DNA from: an uncultured Eubacteriales bacterium
GTDB lineage: Bacteria > Bacillota > Clostridia > Oscillospirales > Butyricicoccaceae
Direction of reading: 5' to 3'
Length of the DNA: 23,100 bases
Assembly (NCBI GenBank): GCA_910586105.1
Contig: CAJUGU010000048.1
Coordinates: 2,629 to 25,728, forward strand
Below the pieces are notes generated by a model. It worked only from the letters and a program-made list of their open reading frames with translations. It ran no database searches and had not been told where the DNA came from. A program made the translations under genes and the position numbers. Every line of letters starts with the position of its first letter. The first letter of the stretch is position 1. Of the stretch, positions 14,373-22,119 are shown piece by piece.

Positions 14373-15779
14373 TCACAGGAAGGTAAACGGTTTCAAGCCG
14401 TAAACGGTCGCGGCGCCGCAGCCCTTGAACGTCAGCTTGCGCGCAGGCTCCGCAGGGTACCAACGCGTACTCAAAACGGTTTCGCCCCCGTTGACAAAGA
14501 CTTCGACCGTGCTGGCATCCCAGAAGATGCGCAGCGTATCCGACGCGGCGACCGGCGCGCGGCGTGTCTGACGGCCATGACCGCCTTCGGCGATCTCCAA
14601 CGTCAGCAGGCCGTCCTGCAGGCGCAGCGCCAATCCGCCGAGGTCGACCTCCCGCACGTTCCCGCCTTCCACAACGATTTCCGCCATGGCCCCGATCTCT
14701 GCCGTGGCCGTCCCGTCGAACCGGTATTCCTGCGCGCCTTTGCGGAGCGCTTCCAACTCGCGCGCGGGACGCTGCGCCAATGTTTTCCCGCGGCGTTCCA
14801 GCTCGCGCGGGATCGTCAGGCAATGCTGCCAGCCGCGTTCCGCGGTCGGGTTGGTATAATCGGCGTCGGGCATCCCCTGCCAACCGATCAGCAGGCGGCG
14901 CGTCCCATCCGAAAAGGTCTGCGGCGCATAAAAATCGAAGCCATAGTCGAACGGTACGAACGCCCCCAGCCGTGCGCCGCCCCGGAAATCGCCTTCCAAA
15001 GGGAAGTATCCGCACGCATACACATTCTCGAAGCCCGGCCCATGTCCGGGCGCGCCCTGCGGCGAGACGAGCAGGAACCATTGCCCGTCCAGCTCGAACA
15101 GGTCGGGGCATTCCCACATATAGCCGTAAGGCTCCTGCGTGCGCAGGGTGTTGATATGCCGCCAGTTCAGCCGGTCGTCCGACTCGAACACCAGCACGAC
15201 GCCTTCGTCTTCCAGCGTCCGGGCGCCCTGTACCATATAATAACGGCCGTCCTGTTTCCAGACCTTGGGGTCGCGCACGTGGCAGGTCAGCCCCGCCGGG
15301 TAACCGGCGTTTTCCAGCAGCAGCCGCTTCCAGCCCAACGACACCCCGTCGGGCGACCAGGCGAGGACGGTGTTATGCCCGCGCCCGGTGCGGATATAAT
15401 CGTAATCGCCCGCGTGTTTGATGTTGCCGGTATAATAAAGGTATAACCCGTCCTCCTCGCAGAGGGCCGAACCGGAGTATGCGCCATGCACGTCAAACGG
15501 CTGGTCGCTGTACAGCATCACCGGGCAGCGTTCCCACCGCAGCAGGTCGCGCGATTTGAAATGCCCCCAGAATTTCACGCCGCCCTCGGGCGAAAAGGGC
15601 GAGTATTGATAAAATACGTGGTATTCCCCACGGAAGAAGCACAGCCCGTTCGGGTCATTCAGCCAGCCCACCGGCGGCGAGAGATGGTAGCCGGGACGCC
15701 AGGGATCCGGCGGCTGCGCCGCGCCTGCGGCTTCTGCCAGTGCGGTCAGCTTTTTCAGGTCTTTTTGCAGTGCGTTCAT
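14373..15779 (-). CDS. scrB: Sucrose-6-phosphate hydrolase (GH32)
   Basis: This cytoplasmic enzyme hydrolyses sucrose-6-phosphate from the PTS to glucose-6-phosphate and fructose. The 468-residue protein starts at ATG 15777-15779, seven bases after AGGAGG. All three GH32 active-site motifs are present: WLNDPNG with the nucleophile Asp42, HVRDPK with the transition-state residue Asp170, and WECPDLF with the acid/base Glu223. The five-bladed propeller is followed by the usual C-terminal beta-sandwich (from about 340; RIFWDASTVEVFVNGGE). There is no signal peptide, which fits an intracellular substrate. It follows the sucrose PTS gene by 85 bases and should be in the same operon. An exclusively fructan-degrading role is less likely given the neighbour. 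Confidence 0.95.
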   Translation of the reverse strand: MNALQKDLKKLTALAEAAGAAQPPDPWRPGYHLSPPVGWLNDPNGLCFFRGEYHVFYQYSPFSPEGGVKFWGHFKSRDLLRWERCPVMLYSDQPFDVHGAYSGSALCEEDGLYLYYTGNIKHAGDYDYIRTGRGHNTVLAWSPDGVSLGWKRLLLENAGYPAGLTCHVRDPKVWKQDGRYYMVQGARTLEDEGVVLVFESDDRLNWRHINTLRTQEPYGYMWECPDLFELDGQWFLLVSPQGAPGHGPGFENVYACGYFPLEGDFRGGARLGAFVPFDYGFDFYAPQTFSDGTRRLLIGWQGMPDADYTNPTAERGWQHCLTIPRELERRGKTLAQRPARELEALRKGAQEYRFDGTATAEIGAMAEIVVEGGNVREVDLGGLALRLQDGLLTLEIAEGGHGRQTRRAPVAASDTLRIFWDASTVEVFVNGGETVLSTRWYPAEPARKLTFKGCGAATVYGLKPFTFL

Positions 15780-15828
15780 GGAAAAGCCTCCTACGGTGAT
15801 TTTGGTGATTGGATGAACATGCAGGCGC

Positions 15829-15856
15829 GCCCGGCAGCAGTTTCCTGCCGCCGGGC
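15829..15856 (-). other. Hairpin between PTS and hydrolase genes
   Basis: GCCCGGC (15829-15835) pairs with GCCGGGC (15850-15856), with an inner GCAG/CTGC stem around a GAAA loop. No T-run follows on the minus strand. A hairpin that tunes mRNA stability or relative expression of the two genes is a fair guess. Confidence 0.5.
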
Positions 15857-15864
15857 GGCTGCGT

Positions 15865-17766
15865 TTATTTTTGGATGGAAATGAGCGGGTCGAGCGTGCG
15901 CACCTGCGCGCCGGACTTGGCGGCGACCGATGCATAATCGTCGGTGTTGGTGACGATGACCGGGGTCACGGTGCGGTAGCCTGCCGCCTGGATGGCGGGG
16001 ATGTCGAAGGACAGCAGCTTCTGGCCGGCCTTTACGCGTTCGCCCTCCTTGACGTGGGGCGTGTAATGCTTGCCGTTCAGGTTGACTGTATCAATGCCGA
16101 CATGGACAAGGATCTCAACGCCGTTATCGCCCTGCATACCGACCGCGTGCCCCATGAGTACGGTCACTTCGCCGTCGAACGGGGCGGATACCAGCCCTTC
16201 GGACGGCTCGATCGCGCAGCCCTTGCCGAGCAGCTCGGCGGCGAAGGTCTCGTCGCCGGTCTCCTGAAGGGTCACGGCCTTGCCGGTCAGCGGGGAACGC
16301 ACCTCGGGCGCCTGCGTGGCTGCGGGGGCCTGCGCGGGGACGGCGGGAGCCTTGGGCGCTTCCGGGGCGGGCGCGGCCGGGATAGCCTTGGGCGCGTCCT
16401 GATAGCCGAACAGCCAGGTCAGCGCGAACGAGCTTCCGGCCGCGATGACGAACATCAGCAGGTACTTGACCGGGTCGTTGAGGCAGAGCAGCAGGCCGAA
16501 GATGCCGGTCACGCCGGTGCCGCTTGCGCCAAGGCTGGTGATCGAGGCGAACATCGCGCCGATACCGCCGCCGATGCAGGCGCAGATGAAGGGCTTAAAG
16601 AAGCGCATGTTCACGCCGAAGATCGCGGGCTCGGTGATGCCCATGAACGCCGAGAGGGAGGAGGGCAGCGCCATGCTCTTGAGCTTGGCGTCGCGGGTCT
16701 TGAGTGCAACGGCGAGCGCCGCCGCGCCCTGCGCGATATTGGCCGCCGATGCGAGCGGGAGCCAGTAGGTCACGCCGAACTGGCTGATCTGCCCCAGATC
16801 GATGATGGAATACATATGATGGATCCCTGAAATGACGGTTGGCGCGTACAGCGCGCCCATAATCAGCGAGCCGATGCCGAAGGGGATGGAGATCAGCGCC
16901 TGGATGCCGTTGATGATCGAGCTTTCGATGGTGTTGAAGACGGGGCCGATCACGGTCATGGTGACGAAGCCGGTTGCAAAGACGGAAACCAGCGGGGTGA
17001 CGAACAGGTCGAGCATCGCGGGGACGCGTTTATGCAGTGCTTTTTCGATGGCGCACATCACGAACACAGCGATGATGACCGAAAGGACGTGGCCCTGATA
17101 ACCGACAAAGGGGACTTCCCACAGGCCGAATACGCTGAGGTACTGCTCGACGCCGCCGGTCATGGTCCATGCGTTCTGCAGGTTGGGGTGTACCATAATC
17201 ATACCGATAACGCCGCCGAGGAACGGGTTGCCGCCGAAGACCTTCGCCGCCGAAAAGCCGATGAGCACCGGCAGGAACACGTAGGCGGTGTTCGAGAACA
17301 GGTTCGCGAGCACAAACAGGGCGTTGTCAGTGGACAGATTCAAATAACCGCTGCCGATGAGGAAATTCAGCGATTCCATGATCCCCATCAGGAAGCCCGA
17401 CGCGACGATCGCGGGGATGATCGGGACGAAGATGTCGCCAAGCGTTTTGATGAACCGCTGGAAGGGGTTGGCCTTCGAGGCGGCGGCCTGCTTGACCTCT
17501 TCCTTGCTTGCCGCCGATACCCCGGCCTGCGCGATGAATTCGTCATAGACCTTGTTCACCGTGCCAGTGCCGATGATGAGCTGGAGCTGGCCGGACGCTT
17601 CAAATACGCCCTTGACGCCGTCGACTTCTTCCAGCGCGGCCTTGCTGCATTTGGCGTTGTCCGCGATCACCAGCCGCAGGCGCGTGGCGCAGTGGGCTGC
17701 GGAAACGAGGTTTTCCTTCCCGCCGATCTTCTCGAGGATGTCAGCGGCAGTTTGCGTGTAGTTCAT
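15865..17766 (-). CDS. scrA: Sucrose-specific PTS enzyme EIIBCA
   Basis: This membrane permease imports sucrose and phosphorylates it on the way in. The 633 residues carry three domains: EIIB (about 1-85) with phosphorylated Cys26 in HCATRLRL; EIIC (about 105-455), with about ten membrane helices and the family motif GITEPAIFGVN (376-386); and EIIA (about 485-633) with His555 in ILVHVGIDTV. An Ala/Pro linker (about 457-487) joins EIIC and EIIA. The start is ATG 17764-17766, six bases after GGAGGG. The EIIB segment GVKGVFEASGQLQLIIGTGTVNKVY is of the sucrose type. Having its own EIIA means it needs only general EI and HPr. Downstream is the hydrolase, upstream a LacI regulator, with candidate operators by the promoter. 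A related beta-glucoside or trehalose substrate is less likely. Confidence 0.94.
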   Translation of the reverse strand: MNYTQTAADILEKIGGKENLVSAAHCATRLRLVIADNAKCSKAALEEVDGVKGVFEASGQLQLIIGTGTVNKVYDEFIAQAGVSAASKEEVKQAAASKANPFQRFIKTLGDIFVPIIPAIVASGFLMGIMESLNFLIGSGYLNLSTDNALFVLANLFSNTAYVFLPVLIGFSAAKVFGGNPFLGGVIGMIMVHPNLQNAWTMTGGVEQYLSVFGLWEVPFVGYQGHVLSVIIAVFVMCAIEKALHKRVPAMLDLFVTPLVSVFATGFVTMTVIGPVFNTIESSIINGIQALISIPFGIGSLIMGALYAPTVISGIHHMYSIIDLGQISQFGVTYWLPLASAANIAQGAAALAVALKTRDAKLKSMALPSSLSAFMGITEPAIFGVNMRFFKPFICACIGGGIGAMFASITSLGASGTGVTGIFGLLLCLNDPVKYLLMFVIAAGSSFALTWLFGYQDAPKAIPAAPAPEAPKAPAVPAQAPAATQAPEVRSPLTGKAVTLQETGDETFAAELLGKGCAIEPSEGLVSAPFDGEVTVLMGHAVGMQGDNGVEILVHVGIDTVNLNGKHYTPHVKEGERVKAGQKLLSFDIPAIQAAGYRTVTPVIVTNTDDYASVAAKSGAQVRTLDPLISIQK

Positions 17767-17805
17767 GCTGTTCCCTCCGTTTACAAATGGATGTGAAAAT
17801 GTCCG

Positions 17806-17829
17806 TGAAACCGATATGGAATCGATTTC
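17806..17829 (-). promoter_or_regulatory. Candidate LacI-type operators of scrA
   Basis: On the minus strand GAAATC-GATTCC (17818-17829) is a CG-centred inverted repeat with one mismatched pair, as expected for LacI-family regulators, starting about 7 bases after the expected transcription start. A second CG-centred half-site, TGAAAC-CG (plus strand, from 17806), has its centre 11 bases away, one helical turn. Confidence 0.55.
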
Positions 17830-17842
17830 TTTTATGTTTCAT

Positions 17843-17848
17843 ATTATA
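17843..17848 (-). promoter_or_regulatory. -10 element of the scrA promoter
   Basis: A perfect TATAAT lies on the minus strand, with only a weak -35 (TTCCAA, 18 bases upstream). The operators at 17806-17829 lie just downstream, so bound repressor would block early transcription. Confidence 0.6.
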
Positions 17849-17917
17849 GACCACGGGCGGCGATTTTGGAAGTGGGATACCGCACAAAATTTTACCGATT
17901 TTTGCAGCAATCTGCAC

Positions 17918-17978
17918 AAAAAAGAGACGGACGCGCCCCGCCGCCCGTGTTCGGGAGGCGGCAGACGCATTCGTCTCT
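17918..17978 (-). terminator. Terminator of the lacI-type gene
   Basis: AGAGACG and CGTCTCT (17972-17978 with 17923-17929) close a long imperfect stem that continues through GCG and GCCGCC pairs. On the minus strand a run of T (17918-17923) follows. It separates the regulator gene from the PTS gene, so the two are probably transcribed independently. Confidence 0.8.
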
Positions 17979-17992
17979 ATGCGGTACCGGTT

Positions 17993-19012
17993 TCAGTTGT
18001 TGGGCCGGGCGCCGGGATCCCCGGCGGGCGGCAGCGTCGAATCCTGACGGATCAGCTCGTAGCCCAGCATGATCTGCTTTTTCATGTCGACGCCGCTTTC
18101 CAGGATCTGGCACAGGATGGACGCGGCTTCGATGCCGCTGGTCTTGTAAAACAGGTGGGTGGTCGTGAGCCGGGGGGACACGATCTCGGTCATGCGGGAG
18201 TGGCCGACGCCGACGATTTCGACGTCGGCCGGGATCCGTTTGCCCGCGCCCTTGAGGTATTGCATCGCGCCGATCGCGATGGTGTCGGTGGCGCAGAACA
18301 GCGCGTCGATCTCGGGCGCCTGGGAAAACAAGGCGCCCGCGGCTTCGCAGCCGGATTCGATCGAAAAGGAGCAGGTTGCCATCCGGCTCTCGGGGACGGG
18401 GATCCCGCACAGTTTGCAGCCTTCGAGGAAGCCGGCCAGGCGTTCGCTGCCGACCGCCCGGTCCTTGCGGGTGACGCCGAGGAAGCCGGGGCATTTCCGC
18501 CCGGAGGCGAGAAGCACCTGGGTCAGGTCGCGCGCGGCGGCGCGGTCGTTATGGTAGACGCAGGAAAGGTAATCCGCCCGCTGGCCGACCATCACGACCG
18601 GGATGTTCATAGTGGCGATGATATCCCGATGGTCGGGAGTCAGCAGGGTGGCGCTGAACAGCACGCCGTCGACCTGGTCGTTCTTGAACAGCTCCAGATA
18701 GGCAAGCTCCTGCTCGATGTTGTTTTCGGTGTTGGCCAGCAGCATCCGGTAGCCCTGCCGGGTGAGCACTTCGGAGATCCCGGCGGCGACGCGGCTGATC
18801 GATTCGGAATTGATCTTTGGCAGGATCACGCCAATCACGCCCGTCTTGCCGGTGCGCAGCACCTGCGCGTTCCGGGAGGGCGTGTAGCCGGTCTCTGCAA
18901 TGACTTCACGGATGCGGGCCTTTTTTTCTTCGCTCACATACCCATGGTTGAGGTAGCGGGATACACAGGCTTTGGACACGCCTGCACGCTGGGCAATTTC
19001 AGCGATCGTCAC
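17993..19012 (-). CDS. scrR: LacI-family regulator, likely sucrose repressor
   Basis: The 339-residue protein begins with a LacI helix-turn-helix (TIAEIAQRAGVSKACVSRYLN, residues 2-22) and hinge helix, followed by a periplasmic-binding-like ligand domain (GVIGVILPKINSESISRVAAGI onward; DALFCATDTIAIGAM near 240). The start is GTG 19010-19012, ten bases after AAGGAGG (19023-19027); no better in-frame ATG lies upstream. It lies upstream of the sucrose PTS gene on the same strand, with its own promoter and terminator, and CG-centred sites lie in the PTS promoter. Repression of scrAB relieved by a sucrose-derived sugar is the likely role. The symbol is given from context; the ligand is inferred. 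Confidence 0.9.
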   Translation of the reverse strand: MTIAEIAQRAGVSKACVSRYLNHGYVSEEKKARIREVIAETGYTPSRNAQVLRTGKTGVIGVILPKINSESISRVAAGISEVLTRQGYRMLLANTENNIEQELAYLELFKNDQVDGVLFSATLLTPDHRDIIATMNIPVVMVGQRADYLSCVYHNDRAAARDLTQVLLASGRKCPGFLGVTRKDRAVGSERLAGFLEGCKLCGIPVPESRMATCSFSIESGCEAAGALFSQAPEIDALFCATDTIAIGAMQYLKGAGKRIPADVEIVGVGHSRMTEIVSPRLTTTHLFYKTSGIEAASILCQILESGVDMKKQIMLGYELIRQDSTLPPAGDPGARPNN

Positions 19013-19055
19013 GGTGCAAACACCTCCTTCCGGTCAGACAACCTGAGTTTGTTTT

Positions 19056-19084
19056 ATTGTACCAGATTCGAGAATGAAAGACAA
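19056..19084 (-). promoter_or_regulatory. Promoter of the lacI-type gene
   Basis: On the minus strand TTGTCT (19079-19084) and TACAAT (19056-19061) are 17 bases apart, about 44 bases upstream of the GTG start. A short ATTC-TC-GAAT symmetry lies between the two boxes, but it does not match the scrA operator well. Confidence 0.7.
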
Positions 19085-19441
19085 TGGACAAATGTCACAG
19101 GTTTGCGATTTTGCCGCCCGGAAAATTTGCGGCTCCCCGCGCCTGCTTTGCCAGGCCATCCGGCCGGAGCCGGAGGCGTGCGGCGCGCCGGGACGCGGAA
19201 GCGAACCGATACGATGTGGAAGCGGGCCGCCACGACGCGGAAGCGTACCGCTGCGCCGTGCAGCCAGACCGCCGCCGTAAGCGCACGCGACCGCCCGGCG
19301 ATCTGTCCGTTTCCTGCGGCTCGAAGCCGGGAACCCCACCGGCAGGGACGGCCTGACCGCCTGAAAAAGGGGGGCGGCGTAATGCAGTTTTGCACATAAT
19401 CCCACCACTTTTGCATCGGATGCGTTTTCCCTCGAAAAATG
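19085..19441. repeat. Gene-free stretch with three 21-bp tandem repeats
   Basis: Three diverged 21-bp units lie head to tail at 19192-19212, 19213-19233 and 19234-19254 (unit type GACGCGGAAGCGAACCGATAC), possibly with a worn fourth. Open frames cross the region on both strands, and the repeat shows as a 7-residue period in each. None has a good ribosome binding site or a recognisable product, so I do not call a gene. A small GCATC-G-GATGC hairpin lies near 19414-19424. Confidence 0.55.
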
Positions 19442-19450
19442 TGCTATGAT
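19442..19450 (+). promoter_or_regulatory. Extended -10 promoter of the CapK-like gene
   Basis: TGC-TATGAT forms an extended -10 element; no good -35 is seen. Transcription would begin near 19457. This puts the ATG at 19446 upstream of the transcript and decides for the GTG start at 19482. Confidence 0.6.
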
Positions 19451-19481
19451 AAAGGACGCACGAAAAAAGGGGGATCTGAGC

Positions 19482-20840
19482 GTGAGAGAGCTGCATAAAT
19501 TTATGATCGAGCGGGCGATTTACCCCGCGATGGAATGCCTGCGCGGCAACCGCATCCGGGCGAAGACGGAAATGCTGCGCGCCGGGGAACGCCTTCCGGA
19601 CGAAGCCCTTCGGCGGCTGCGGGCGGCGCGTCTGGCCGCTTTGTTGGAGCACTGTGCGGCGCACGTCCCGGCGTACCGCGCGCTGGGGTGGGACGCTGCG
19701 GAGATCCGGCGCGACCCGTTCGCGTTCCTGACGCGGGTACCGGCGTTGCGGAAGGCGGGCTTCCAGGCGGCGCCGGAGGCATACCTTTCCGACACTGTGG
19801 ACAAGGCGGGGCTGATCGCCAACCGGACGGGCGGCTCGACCGGCGAACCGGTGCATTTTTATATGACGCGCGGGCAGGTGGAAGCGTATGAGGCGGCGCG
19901 CTGGCGCGGGCTGTCCTGGTATGGGATCACGCCGGGGAGCCGGTGCGTGATGCTCTGGGGAAGCCCGATCGAGCTGTCGCAGAACGCACAGCGGAAATAC
20001 CGGCTGTTTGAGCGGCTGCTGAAAAACCGCCGGATCCTGTCGGCCTATCAGCTGTCTGCGGCGACGGTCCGCGAAAAGGCTGCGGAGATCGACCGATGCA
20101 GGCCGGAATACCTTTACGGGTATTCCTCGGCGCTGCTGCTGTTCGCGGAAGTGCTGCTCGACGCCGGGATCGCGCTGAAAACGCCGCTGAAGGCGGTCGT
20201 CTCGACGGCGGAGACCCTGACTGGGACGCAAAAGGAGACGCTGGAAGCGGCCTTCCGCTGCCCGGTCGCGAACGAATACGGCGCGCGCGACGCGGGGATC
20301 CTGGCGTACAGCTGCCCGGAGGGGCGGTTACATATCGCCGCTGAAAACGCCGTCCTTGAGGTGCTTGACCCCATGACCCACGCGCCGCTGCCGGAAGGCT
20401 GCGCCGGGGTGCTCGCCGTGACCGACCTGAGCAACGATGCACAGCCGCGGCTGCGGTATCTGCTGGGCGATTTTGGCGCGTTATCGGCGGAGCGCTGCGC
20501 CTGCGGGCGGACGCTGCCGCTGCTCGGCCTGCTCGAAGGGCGGGAGGACGCGATGCTGGTCGGCGCGGGCGGCGTGCTTGTGCATGGCAATGCCATCGGG
20601 CAGTTGATCCGGCGGTATGACGGCGTGCGGCAGTTCCGGTTTATCCAGCATGCGCCGGAGCGCGCGACCCTGCTGCTGGCGCTGGCTGCGCCCGGGGCGG
20701 CTCCGACGATGCAGATCGTCAGCGAAGTGCAGGCGCTGTTCCCGGGCGCGGAGATCCGGCTGAAGGTCGTGGGACAGATCCCGCCGGCGGCGTCCGGGAA
20801 AATGCGGTATGCGATCCGGGAATTCCCGCTCAAGCGGTAA
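19482..20840 (+). CDS. CapK/PaaK-like adenylate-forming enzyme
   Basis: The 452-residue protein belongs to the phenylacetate-CoA ligase/CapK branch of adenylate-forming enzymes, which activate a carboxylic acid with ATP. It shows the phosphate loop NRTGGSTGEP (114-123), GYSSALLLF (213-221), NEYGARDAG (264-272), YLLGDFG (326-332), a CACGR segment (339-343) and a C-terminal lysine in SGKMRYAIREF (438-448). I chose GTG 19482-19484, eight bases after GGGGG, since the upstream ATG at 19446 lies inside the promoter. CapK-like proteins are often found in capsule or exopolysaccharide loci, but no glycosyltransferase is near. The gene stands alone on the plus strand and ends at a shared terminator. 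Substrate unknown. Confidence 0.88.
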   Translation: MRELHKFMIERAIYPAMECLRGNRIRAKTEMLRAGERLPDEALRRLRAARLAALLEHCAAHVPAYRALGWDAAEIRRDPFAFLTRVPALRKAGFQAAPEAYLSDTVDKAGLIANRTGGSTGEPVHFYMTRGQVEAYEAARWRGLSWYGITPGSRCVMLWGSPIELSQNAQRKYRLFERLLKNRRILSAYQLSAATVREKAAEIDRCRPEYLYGYSSALLLFAEVLLDAGIALKTPLKAVVSTAETLTGTQKETLEAAFRCPVANEYGARDAGILAYSCPEGRLHIAAENAVLEVLDPMTHAPLPEGCAGVLAVTDLSNDAQPRLRYLLGDFGALSAERCACGRTLPLLGLLEGREDAMLVGAGGVLVHGNAIGQLIRRYDGVRQFRFIQHAPERATLLLALAAPGAAPTMQIVSEVQALFPGAEIRLKVVGQIPPAASGKMRYAIREFPLKR

Positions 20841-20880
20841 AGCCTGCTCCCGGATTCATACGGCGCGGGAAATAAAAAAG

Positions 20881-20907
20881 CAGGCAGGCGATCGGATCGC
20901 CTGCCTG
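20881..20907. terminator. Bidirectional terminator between convergent genes
   Basis: CAGGCAGGCGATC and GATCGCCTGCCTG form a perfect 13-bp stem around one base. TTTT follows on the plus strand and CTTTTTT on the minus strand, so it serves both the CapK-like gene and the isomerase gene that converge here. Confidence 0.92.
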
Positions 20908-20978
20908 TTTTCGATCCGTACAAGGATCGAGGCTTAAAAAGGATTATGAAAAGATGGTTTAGGAATAAGGATCGGGGA

Positions 20979-21899
20979 TCACTTGCCGAGCAGCTCGCGC
21001 TCAATGCGCTCGCGCGCTTCGGGGGCCTGCTTCGCCATCTTCTCCGGGAAACCGAAGTAAGAGACGCAGGCGATGCTGTCGCCGCCGACCTTGGGGGCGT
21101 CCGGCTTGAGCTGGCGGTTTGCAAAGTCCATCTCGCGGAGGGTCTCGAAGATGCCGTCGAAATCGACCTCGCCTTCACCCATCGCGGTGTGCTGGTGAAT
21201 GGTCACGTCGGCGCGGCCGCGGGCATTCAGCCAGGGCGGATTCAGGATGTAACGGCAGTCCTTGGTCTGGTTGTAGGTGTCCGCGAACAGCACGTGGGTC
21301 AGCTCGTCGCCGGCATACTTGAGCATATGGCGCACGTCGCCCTTGCCCTGATCGTAGAAGAAGCCGTGGGACGCCGAGTAAACGTAGCCCAGGTTCTTGG
21401 AGCGGAAGGACTTGACCAGGTCGCAGGCTTCGTCGTTCAGCTCGCAGAAGTCGTAGGGATGGGACTGCACTTCCACGCGCAGGCCTTCGCGCTCAATGAT
21501 GGGGAGAAGCTCTTCCATCGATTTGAACCACATGCCGTTGCAGATCTCCTGCTGGTTGGGGTCGCCGGAGAACTCGGTGTTGATGACCGGCACGCCCATG
21601 TTGACGGCGATCTCGATGATACGCTTCCAGTTCGCGACGGCGTGCTGGCGCTGCTCTTCGGTCGGGCCGGACCAGCGGTATACGACGATGAAGGAGGAGA
21701 TCTCGACGCCGGTCTCCTTCAGGGCCTGACGGTATTCCGCCTCGGCTTCTTTGGAGAAGAGCGGGTGCTTGTAAAACGGGTTGATGCGCGGATGCGGGGA
21801 CTGTTCGATGTACTTGTAGCCCCAGTCGGCTACCTGGTGAACCATGTCGTTGATGGACATCTGCTTGGCCAATACGTCAACATCAAATGCGATTTTCAT
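20979..21899 (-). CDS. Sugar isomerase/epimerase, TIM-barrel family
   Basis: The 306-residue protein has the xylose-isomerase-like TIM barrel (AP endonuclease 2 superfamily), whose members isomerise or epimerise sugars and inositol derivatives with a metal ion. Likely metal or active-site residues are Glu143 and His147 in VEVQSHP, His178 (SASHGFF), His202 (LTHVLFAD), and Glu242/Glu244 in GEGEVDF. No signal peptide is present, so it is cytoplasmic. The start is ATG 21897-21899, seven bases after GGAGGG. It is transcribed alone, from an extended -10 promoter, away from an AraC regulator that probably controls it. No kinase or transporter lies beside it, so the substrate cannot be named. It is not obviously IolE, IolI or a tagatose epimerase. 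Confidence 0.88.
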   Translation of the reverse strand: MKIAFDVDVLAKQMSINDMVHQVADWGYKYIEQSPHPRINPFYKHPLFSKEAEAEYRQALKETGVEISSFIVVYRWSGPTEEQRQHAVANWKRIIEIAVNMGVPVINTEFSGDPNQQEICNGMWFKSMEELLPIIEREGLRVEVQSHPYDFCELNDEACDLVKSFRSKNLGYVYSASHGFFYDQGKGDVRHMLKYAGDELTHVLFADTYNQTKDCRYILNPPWLNARGRADVTIHQHTAMGEGEVDFDGIFETLREMDFANRQLKPDAPKVGGDSIACVSYFGFPEKMAKQAPEARERIERELLGK

Positions 21900-21958
21900 G
21901 TGGATTCCCTCCGTTTTCGTTATTTTATCGGGGCGTTACCGCCCCTTTTGTTGTGAAT

Positions 21959-21987
21959 ATTATAGCACGCGGAGCGGGCTGCGCCAA
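21959..21987 (-). promoter_or_regulatory. Promoter of the isomerase gene
   Basis: On the minus strand TTGGCG (21982-21987) and a perfect TATAAT (21959-21964) are 17 bases apart, with an extended TGC. A GGGGCG-CGCCCC hairpin (21930-21945) lies in the leader downstream. Confidence 0.8.
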
Positions 21988-21993
21988 TAAGAC

Positions 21994-22021
21994 TTCCTGC
22001 GCAAAAGCTGCGATTTCCTGC
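21994..22021. promoter_or_regulatory. Candidate AraC-type direct-repeat site
   Basis: TTCCTGC occurs at 21994-22000 and 22015-22021, a spacing of 21 bp or two helical turns, as seen at AraC-family sites. It lies between the two divergent promoters, directly upstream of the isomerase -35. Confidence 0.45.
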
Positions 22022-22030
22022 TGTTTGCGC

Positions 22031-22060
22031 TTGCGCGCCCGGGGCTTGTTGTGTTATGAT
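22031..22060 (+). promoter_or_regulatory. Promoter of the AraC-type gene
   Basis: TTGCGC (22031-22036) and TATGAT (22055-22060) are 18 bases apart, with an extended TGT before the -10. The start codon lies about 60 bases downstream. Confidence 0.6.
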
Positions 22061-22119
22061 AAGAATAAGGAAGTCTGTCCGGGCGGTTGCCGGGGACGGG
22101 CAGAAGGGAGGGCCGGTTT

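Noticed and set aside
17767..17800. Catabolite-response (cre) site near the scrA ribosome binding site
   Set aside because: Only a TGTAAACG half is present and the other half does not match.
19034..19416. Minus-strand frames of about 120 codons over the 21-bp repeats
   Set aside because: The nearest GAGGG is about 13 bases from the start, the composition is repeat-driven, and the frames run into the lacI promoter.
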